Notes under the pieces: generated by a model
The model's input: only the letters and a program-made list of their open reading frames with translations
Told to the model about the DNA's origin: nothing
Database searches by the model: none
From: Gigantopelta aegis
Lineage: Eukaryota > Mollusca > Gastropoda > Neomphalida > Peltospiridae
Direction of reading: 5' to 3'
DNA: 64,000 bases
Assembly: GCF_016097555.1 (NCBI RefSeq)
Contig: NC_054702.1
Coordinates: 112,106,171-112,170,170, forward strand
In this document: positions 15,101 to 24,100 of the stretch, piece by piece
Layout of the letters: each line of letters opens with the position of its first letter
Position numbering within the stretch: position 1 is the first letter of the stretch
Translations under genes and position numbers: made by a program

Positions 15101-18100
15101 AAGCAATGAAAAGTTACACAACAAAATTATTCTTACATGCAATCGAGACCCCCCAAAATACCAATTTATTAAAAAACAATTCATGTTTGTATCTAATTAA
15201 AAGTCCAAGCACACTGTCCTGGGTATCCCAATAACACACAAAGTCAAATGTGACAAAACACACTGCATCTGTGCTGGAGCAAACTACAGATCTGGCAAAC
15301 AGACAACATAGAACATTCGCTTAGTTTTCACAGTGCCAGACTGGCAGCTGCACAATATTCAAATTTTCAACTTTTTTAACAAACAACCAGAAAGGCAATT
15401 ATTAATCAGTGTTGATTTCTCATACTTATTGTTGATGTTTATATAAATAAATTTATGTAAAGATAACTCATTAATACATATTGGTAACACGTATCAGTTA
15501 CAGACCCAGACGTCAAAATATACCAGACCTTTGCCATACTCGCCAGACCCAGACCCAGCGTTGGTGTGTTTTTAGGCCTTAGAAGGAGTTCCTTGTTAAT
15601 AACTATACAGTATGCAGAATTCAGAGTAGTTTATTAATAACAAAAACACTTGTTCTTGCAAATGCTGTAAAATAAAATAAACCAATATTTCTTTGTCAGT
15701 ATTTCATCCCATAATTTTCGAGAACTGTGTTGATGAATAACAAGGAAATAGCCTAACGAGAAAGCTAATCTTCCATGTGGAGTGAGAAGTGATGTATGGA
15801 CTTCAGGTGTAAACTAACAAGTAGTACTCATATATAAACCTGTAGAAGATGTCTGCTTAAAACATGGCTTCCAGTTTCTAAACCTAATTCCATCTATTAC
15901 ATTGTAACATATAACACTTGAAGATCACATTCTATCTATTGTTTATGCTTGAAACATCGATTTCATCTCTGCTTTCTCGTCATCACATTTTGTGAAAAAC
16001 CATACATGTCCTTTTTTGCTCTAAGCATTGCAACTGTCGGCATTCCCAGAGAACACTAATTGGTTTGTTTTATTATCATGGACATTCTTGTTGACGGCAT
16101 ACTTTTTAAAACCCATTGCATTACATGTGGATTAACTTGTATTGCCATAATTATCCACACTATGTGTCAATTATTATAAAAGGTTCCATGCCCGTAGCTA
16201 ACCAAATTTCAACACTTTTATTAAAATATTCTACGCTATGAATTTTTTAAAATTATTATTATTAATATTATTAATATTAATAATATTAAAGAAGTCCTGT
16301 TAATACTCTGGTGAAATTGATGTTCGATAATCAACTATCCAGCTAAGAATTGTTTCTAAAGTGATCAGATACATCCGACAGTGAACCATTTTACAAAAAC
16401 AACAACAATATAGCATAGAAGATTTTAGACCATTACAAATTCATGTTCATCAGGAAAGATTATTATACATCTGTGTGATACACTTAATGTGGCTACATGA
16501 TACCAAACTGCTAACAACTGGTCCAACTTATTAGCCTTGCCAGCTTACAACATACAAAGATATAAAGTAAAAACTGTATTGTTAGAATTTGACAAATCGA
16601 TTCACTCTTGGCGAACATACAGATATATAAATTAAAAACTGTGTATTTACAATTTGATATATTGATTCACTTTTGATATTACTGTAGGTAGGTGTTTCTA
16701 ACAGCCCAATCTGATTAGTACATTTCTCCAACTCAGCCTGAATAAACTATTTATTTAGAGGTTCTAAAAACTACCAATCAAGGGGACATAATTTGTTTTC
16801 TTAACTATTTTGGAAGTCGCAGACACTTTTTTTTACATGTATCTCATCTAGATATGAAAGGTATAAAAATGTATTAACTAGGAATCTACATTTTCATACA
16901 AAAAGCATTACACTATTAAAATCAAATATTAAACCAAAATGAGACACACGGAAACCATTTGACTTTCAAATGTGTATGTCTGTTTATTTCTAGGTATTTA
17001 TAGTTGTTATCACATGCTATGTTTTTGTTTATGACATTTTTTGAAAATTCACGAATTAAACCGGAACCTAAATATAATGAACTGTGATATGCTGAACTAA
17101 CCTTTGTTTTCACTTCCTGTTGATGACCGACGAGAGCTGCCACTAGACCGGTTCTCCCCTGTAGAACCTGGAATTTACAGTCACAAATAGTGAATATAAC
17201 ACAAATATATTCAACCAAATTTACAATGCCTGTTTTTCTCAAACACAGGTGTTTAAGCACTATAAATATATGTAGTAACATATGAGTAAGACAACAATAG
17301 TCTTTGTAAATTTGGCCCATTATAAGTATATCAGTTAACTAGAACTGTGCAAACAGTGTACTAACAATGAGCAACTATGTTGGTTAAATAGTGACATATG
17401 TTTCAGGTTAGCAGTGTGCAATTTCTGTTTTTACAGTTTTCAAAACAAAGTCCATGATCTTGACTTCACTTAGTATTGTCAAAACTCAAACATATCAAAC
17501 GTGATGATTTCATTTACACCTCTGTCTAAAATATGTGAATCAATTTAGTATTATATTATTTCAAGTTAATCTAATCTAATTAAAGCTTAACATTTCAGTG
17601 GATTTGAAGTGAAATGCTTTAAGGTCAGCAAGTTTGTAATTAATTTGGGCATGATTAACCTTAACATTTGCACAATCAAAAGCTATGCTTAATGTATGCA
17701 AATATACCTGTAGTTTGTGCTAGAGATGTTAGCTGTGTGGACTGTTTAATGAGGGAAACTCGATAAAAGTAGTTTTTCCAAAACACATCTTCTTTGACCC
17801 TGCAACAAGTAAATAAAAAATACATTTAGTAATGACGAAGAACATGATTTATTATATTCACTAAACATCACTTACTATGTGTATAGGAAGGTGCTCTTGT
17901 AAAAAATGTAGTTAGTCTAATGAAGAACAAGAAAAGAACAATAATACTGATATATTATACAAAAATTAACAATTTAGCAGTTTGGGTAAAGGTTAATTAT
18001 AGTTTATTTGGTGATAGTAACAACTGATGTACAAGCAAAATCTAAATTACTAAGAGATCAAGATGTTCTTATGTATATATTACTACAAGAAAACAACAAG

Positions 18101-21100
18101 GAACAAATGTCTGATATACAAATATCTTACTGTTTTGGTACTAATTCGAATCTCATTTTCTGCAAATTTGGATCTTCTTGTAATGTTGCCATAGCAACAG
18201 GTTCAAGAGCATTGAAATCAAACTGGAACTGAACACCAGAAGGAGGATTTCTCACAAAGTTTCGTTTGTCCTGCAACAAAGTAAGTTCACATCGTTTTAC
18301 CAACACTAAAATTTACATAACACATGATATTCCACATTGCATAATTATCATGAATTTGTGTCATGAACCACTGATATCAAGATTAACAAAGTGTGACTGT
18401 AATTATTAATGAAGTCAAATCAAGCATGATCTTCTTGGTCATGTACACGTGTATTTTATCAAGATGTTTGATGTGCTAACCTGAGACAGTGCGAGTATCT
18501 GTGACTTCATCACCTCCTCCTCATTGTAGCCCACCCATGGTGGGACGGCCGCTTCCTGGTGTTTGGTCTTCTCCTGGTGTTCTGCCACAAACTTGTCCTG
18601 CTCCTTCGCAAAATGACCCAACAATGTCTACAAAATAAACGTTCTTCAGATAAACATTCTTCTAAATATTACTTTGACAAACTATAATGGGGGTGAGATG
18701 GAGCCCAGTGGTAAAGCGTTAGTTAGGCCTGGTTCTTATAAAACTTTTAGAGTCTAGACTCGAGACTCTATTAGAGTCTGAGACAGTAACGTCATAGTAA
18801 CGTCATGGCAACGCCATACAAATTGTATGTGTGTGACGTCATTAGAGATTGAGTCTGGACTGTAGAAGTTTCATAAACACGGGCCCTAATGTGCTGTCGG
18901 CCTAGGATTGATCCCCGTCGATGGGCCCAATGGGCTATTTCTCATTCCAACCAGTGCACCATGACTAGTATATCAAAGGCTGTGGTATGTGCTGTCCTGT
19001 CTGTGGAATTGATGCATATAAAATATCCCTTGCTAGTAATGGAAAAATGTAGCGGGTTTCCTTTTTAAGGTTATATGTCAGAATTACCAAATGTTTGACA
19101 TGCAATAGCCGATGATTAATAAATCAATGTGTTTTAATCAATATGTTTTAATTCAGATATTTCACAACTGAAAACAAGAATACAACCATACATTGTATTG
19201 AGAGATTAAATTAATTCTCATTCATCAGAGCTCACCCTCCCTGCTAATTGCCAAATTAGCCCATTGCTAATTTTTATACAAATGGCTACAATTTTTAGTC
19301 TTTGGCCAATAAATTTTTCTTTAAATTAACCAATTTCAACAATTTGCAAGGAAATACTCTACATATCTCAAAATTGGCTCAAACTAAAAAATTTCCAGTG
19401 TGTGTCCTGTATCACCCATCACCAGGTTTATTAATGACAACTTAGCTACAAGATGACCAAGAACACCATATACTGTACATAATAATACAAAATGATGCAG
19501 ATCTACAATAACACACAAACCTTTTCTTCAACAGATGTCTTCAGTTGTTTTGCTGTGTCTGCAACTGTCTTCCCGGCAGCTTTTCCAAAACTGTACAAAA
19601 AACCTGAAAAAAAGTGAGAAAAAACCCCAGCAATGAAAAGGAACCGATTACTTTTTGCATATTGGAAAAGGCATACCAGGTATTTTAAACCCTGATAAAA
19701 TTGCAAAAATATTTATACCACCCTTTGTCATTAATAAACTATCTTGGCTTTATAGACAAGGTTTTCCGATTATCGCCCAGTAGTTTATGACATTGCCGAT
19801 AAATGGTGTAACCGTACAGCCGCCATTAAGGGAGTGAAATTTACGCAACAATAACATGTGACGGCTTTGCATCTGGGCGCAATTTCATTATTTATGACTT
19901 TGTTGGAATGTTTTATAAAAGCAAAACCAGTCTATCGGATAATTCAACCTCATTTAAAGATTGTATATTCATATCAATGTCGGTAGAAATCTGTGAATGA
20001 TTAAAAACATAAATAATAATGCACCTATACATGCCAATACAAAAGCATAGCAAATAAATTAAACATGCGCAAGTAAATAAGTTTGATGGTTATTTGGTGA
20101 AACTTTACTGAATACATCCTAAAATACAGAAAAATATTTCAGTTATGTACGTTTACCATTCTAAAAAAGAAAGACTGACAGATCTAGACGTCAATATTTA
20201 GCTGTTGCTACTATTAGCTCTGGGATATTCTAGATGTGATCACATGGTGTTGAAGTAGGACGCAGTTCACAGTTCCAAATATTAACTCTCTTATTTTTAA
20301 TTTATTATTATTATTTTTTTTAATATGAGTTATTATGGTGTTAAATGTGTGCAAAATAAACAAACAATTTACTGACGTAATACGCATGCACTCCACACCA
20401 AACATCGCACCCCTACCCACTTCGTCAAATTTTATTTTTTTAATTATTATTTATATTTATATTTTTATTATTAATTTATTAATTAATTAATTCATTTGTT
20501 ATTTTATTGTTATAAATATTTTTTAAATAATAATTTTTTTGTTTCTAGGAAAACAAATTAAATTAAATTAATCATCCACAATATTCAACACTAAATTACC
20601 CTGAAAACGCGCTTCTGATTAGTCATTAAATGTTCTATATACTAGATAATTACAAAACAAAGCCCTTTGACACTTACTGGTGAAGCCCAAGACAAGTATA
20701 AATAAAACAGAAGCATAGGCATGGGTGTGTGTGTGTGTGTCATCTGATGCCACCGTCCGCTGAGGCTAAAATACTGTTTTAAAGTTCAATATATTAGGCT
20801 ATACAGGTGTCCAGGGAAATTATATGTGCTTGCATAAGTTTAAATTATTCGTTATGCTTTTGTATTCACATGTATATACATGCTTTATTATTTACGTTTT
20901 TAATTATTAACACACTTCCACTAGCTTTGATATGAACACACAATCTTTAAATGAGGTTGAATTATCCGACATACTGGTTTTGCTTTAAGAAAATGTACTG
21001 AGAAGGTAATAAATACAGAAAATGCAACCAGATGCAATGCCATCACAGGTTATTATTGTGTAAGTTTTACTCCCTTAATGGCGGACCAATCACGTGATTC

Positions 21101-24100
21101 TAAACATGTCCGCGCACAGTACTTTGACGTCACTGGCCAATAAACCCGTCTATAAATCTGTAATTAAACACCAGTGATTTGAAAACGGGTTTCTACATGT
21201 AGCTTATAATATGTATGAAAGAGTTCATTTATTTTTAAAAAGCAATTTCACTATATGACAGATCAATGTTCAATCTAGGGCAATCTGACTTTCACTTTGA
21301 GATTATTTAGGTAATTTGATGAACCTGTCTTTACTTCTAAAAGCCAGTTTGTGTTTAGAATGTGACATTGTTTACGAGTTTATGTACTGAAAGCCAGTTT
21401 ATATTGAAAATGTATCAGTCTTTGTTTTAAACTTTATCTACTGCAAACCAGTTTGTGTTGAGAATGTGAAATTGTTTATAACTTTGTCTACAGAAAGCCA
21501 TTTGTGTTGACAATGTAACATTGTTTACAACTTTACTTAATGAATGCCAGTTTGTGTTGAGAATGCGACATTGTTTACAACTTTATGTACATACTGAAAA
21601 CCAGCATGTGTTGAGAATGTGACATTGTTTACAACTTTACATACTGTTTACAACTTTACGTACAGAAAACTAGTTTGTGCTGAGAATAAAACATAAATAT
21701 GATTCTGACGTCAAACTCAGTTGACGGTAGACCTTTCGAACTAGCTCAGAGGTAATCAGAGTACTGTGACGGTGAGAGTTAGATGGACATTTGGACAGTT
21801 ATAATGCTTTCCAACTGTCAGAGACCAATCTACATAAATTCTATGCAACTGCTGCCTACCAAACAGTAGTAAAAGATTCCTGCTTTAATACAACAACAAT
21901 CCTATATTTAATGTTACATCAGGGTTTGAATTTCACTACGGCCAGGTGCCGTCCTTACTTGCTGTTATGTCCATAAAATCTTATGGTGTCAACAACAAAA
22001 ATGCTGCGCTGCCGCACCTGGTTTGACACCATGCCCTTCGGATTTTTTTTTTTTTTTAAACCCAGCATTTTACTATTTAGACATAACACAAAATGTAACA
22101 TGAAAAATCACATCTAGCGAATTTGGGTTGCTTGTTGACTGTTGAGACACGAAGTGACAGGTCAGTTATACCAGGATGTAAAACAAAACGTGCTAAAATG
22201 CCCATAACAATAACATTATTTACAGCAGTTTAAGTTGATGACATTTATAAATATATTCTTTGTGACTTACACATTAGTAATTTTAAATATCATATTAACC
22301 AATATATATCTTTTCGACTTGGCAAGATGATTGGGACGTTGCGGTCATGAACAAGCTTCATTCTGTCAAGTCAGTTCTGAGTGGCAGTCTTCCTACTGAC
22401 GGTGCAGGATGGATGAAGTAGTCTTGTGCCCGCATATATGACACATTCATTTATTTTAACCCTCTATAGTGCCCAAGTACTCAAAATAAATTTAAAAAAT
22501 TATCATATTTATTCAACTTACGGGTGTTAGCATACATTGAACACTTCCATGTTGATTGTTGAGTTTTCATCAATTTGAATATACTTTTAATATCTGCTAT
22601 ATTGGGCATATAGGAAAAATGTCGCTTTTGTGCTAAATATTATTAACCTGGTAAAATACATTATTATGGCATATATATGTATCAAAGAGTCCAAGATCAT
22701 AAGGTGAAATATTTTTTATCTCAGAAACTTGATAAGTCTGCCTTAATTTCGTGACCCTCCAATTTGCGTTGGTTCCCTAATTTTTGTTATTAAACCAAAG
22801 GCAACACTTGCCGTGCCCCCCAGATTGAAATTTGACCCCTTTTATATACGTTTACATCAATAATTTGTTTAGTTCCTTGATATAAAATCACATATGAATC
22901 ACTAATACACACACTACAGGAAGAAACCCGTCAGCAACTACGTATTTAACCTGGACATTATTGAAAGAGAGTGCTGTCTGGTTTCTCCCTGTGGTGTGTG
23001 TATTAGTGATTAATATGTGAAGTGTTTTTTTATGAAGGAACTAAAAAATTATTGATGTAAAGGTATTTAATGTCACATAGGATTGTTGTTGTCTGCGGAA
23101 ATCTTTGACTACCGTTTGGTAGGCAGAGATTGTTCAGAAATTATATAGATTGGTCTCTGACGGTTCGAGTATGATAAAGTCTGTCTGTCTAGCTCTTACA
23201 GTCAGAGTACATGGGCTAGTTAGGAGTGTGAATTTTCTTCTTGTAGTGTTGTACTAGTCAATGACAAATAAGTTTATAATGTCATGAGCAGTGTTCAAGA
23301 TTAACGGTATTCCAATATCCCGAGGATATCAGAATTTAATTTTGGATACCAGATTTCAAGAACCCAGTATCCCACCTGGATATGAATATTTTTTATTTTT
23401 TTATTTTTTTAATTCTGCGTTTTTATTTTTCGCTAAACAATGAAAGTCGTCATTTACTGGTGAAGTTAAGTGACAGTATTTTAGAACTCATACCCAGTCT
23501 AATGCCATTAGCGCCCTTCCGAGCAGTTTTGCTCGGAACGGAATTTAGAGGCACTGATTTTCCGCAATTGCTATCTGAAACGGAATTCCCGTTTTTTTTC
23601 CAAAACATTATTTAACTTTAAATAGCGCATTTGATTAATTAACATTTATTTTTCGAACTAGAAACTATGGACACCGACATCTGCCTGTGCTACGCTACGA
23701 CACTAGTACCTTTGTATGTTACGCCAAATGTTTAATGTAGAGTATCTAGACGTTTTACCAGACTTGTTTTCTTCGCTTATTCCTGGCGATTTAAAGGGAA
23801 AAACCGAACATTGTGAGCTAAAATTGTCCAATATTTACTCAAGTGAAAGATATATTATGTTATGTTTACTTACTAGTATTCATTTTTAACATTTGCGGCA
23901 TTGCCATATTTCCGATCTCACAAAGGAATGCAGTAATTGCATATTGTATGCCAGGCTTTGTTCAAAATAAATTATACAAGGGAAGTGGTTTATAGTATGA
24001 TCGTTTGTAATTATTTTCCCGATCATATCGTAAAGAAAACCGAAAATGTCCGAAGTCTGTCTCGTGGCGTATTCGTGTTTAAATTTAAACCAAAAATAAA

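Larger units (their letters stand above)
2329..17101 (-). other. SYAP1 intron 6 (14.8 kb)
   Basis: A non-coding intron between exons 6 and 7. It holds the inverted-repeat elements at 2577-2723 and 4694-4854, the 59-bp array at 3061-3642, minus-strand SINE pieces near 6313-6670, the 55-bp arrays at 8245-10213, a SINE pair at 12425-12885 and simple AT repeats. In 5000-6300, 6700-8240, 10220-12420 and 13300-17100 I see no gene or named element beyond homopolymers and low-complexity AT runs. Confidence 0.7.

Noticed and set aside
18628..19520. A possible SYAP1 microexon for the segment present in human between exons 2 and 3
   Set aside because: Exons 2 and 3 join in phase without it, and no matching short exon with splice sites was seen in the intron.
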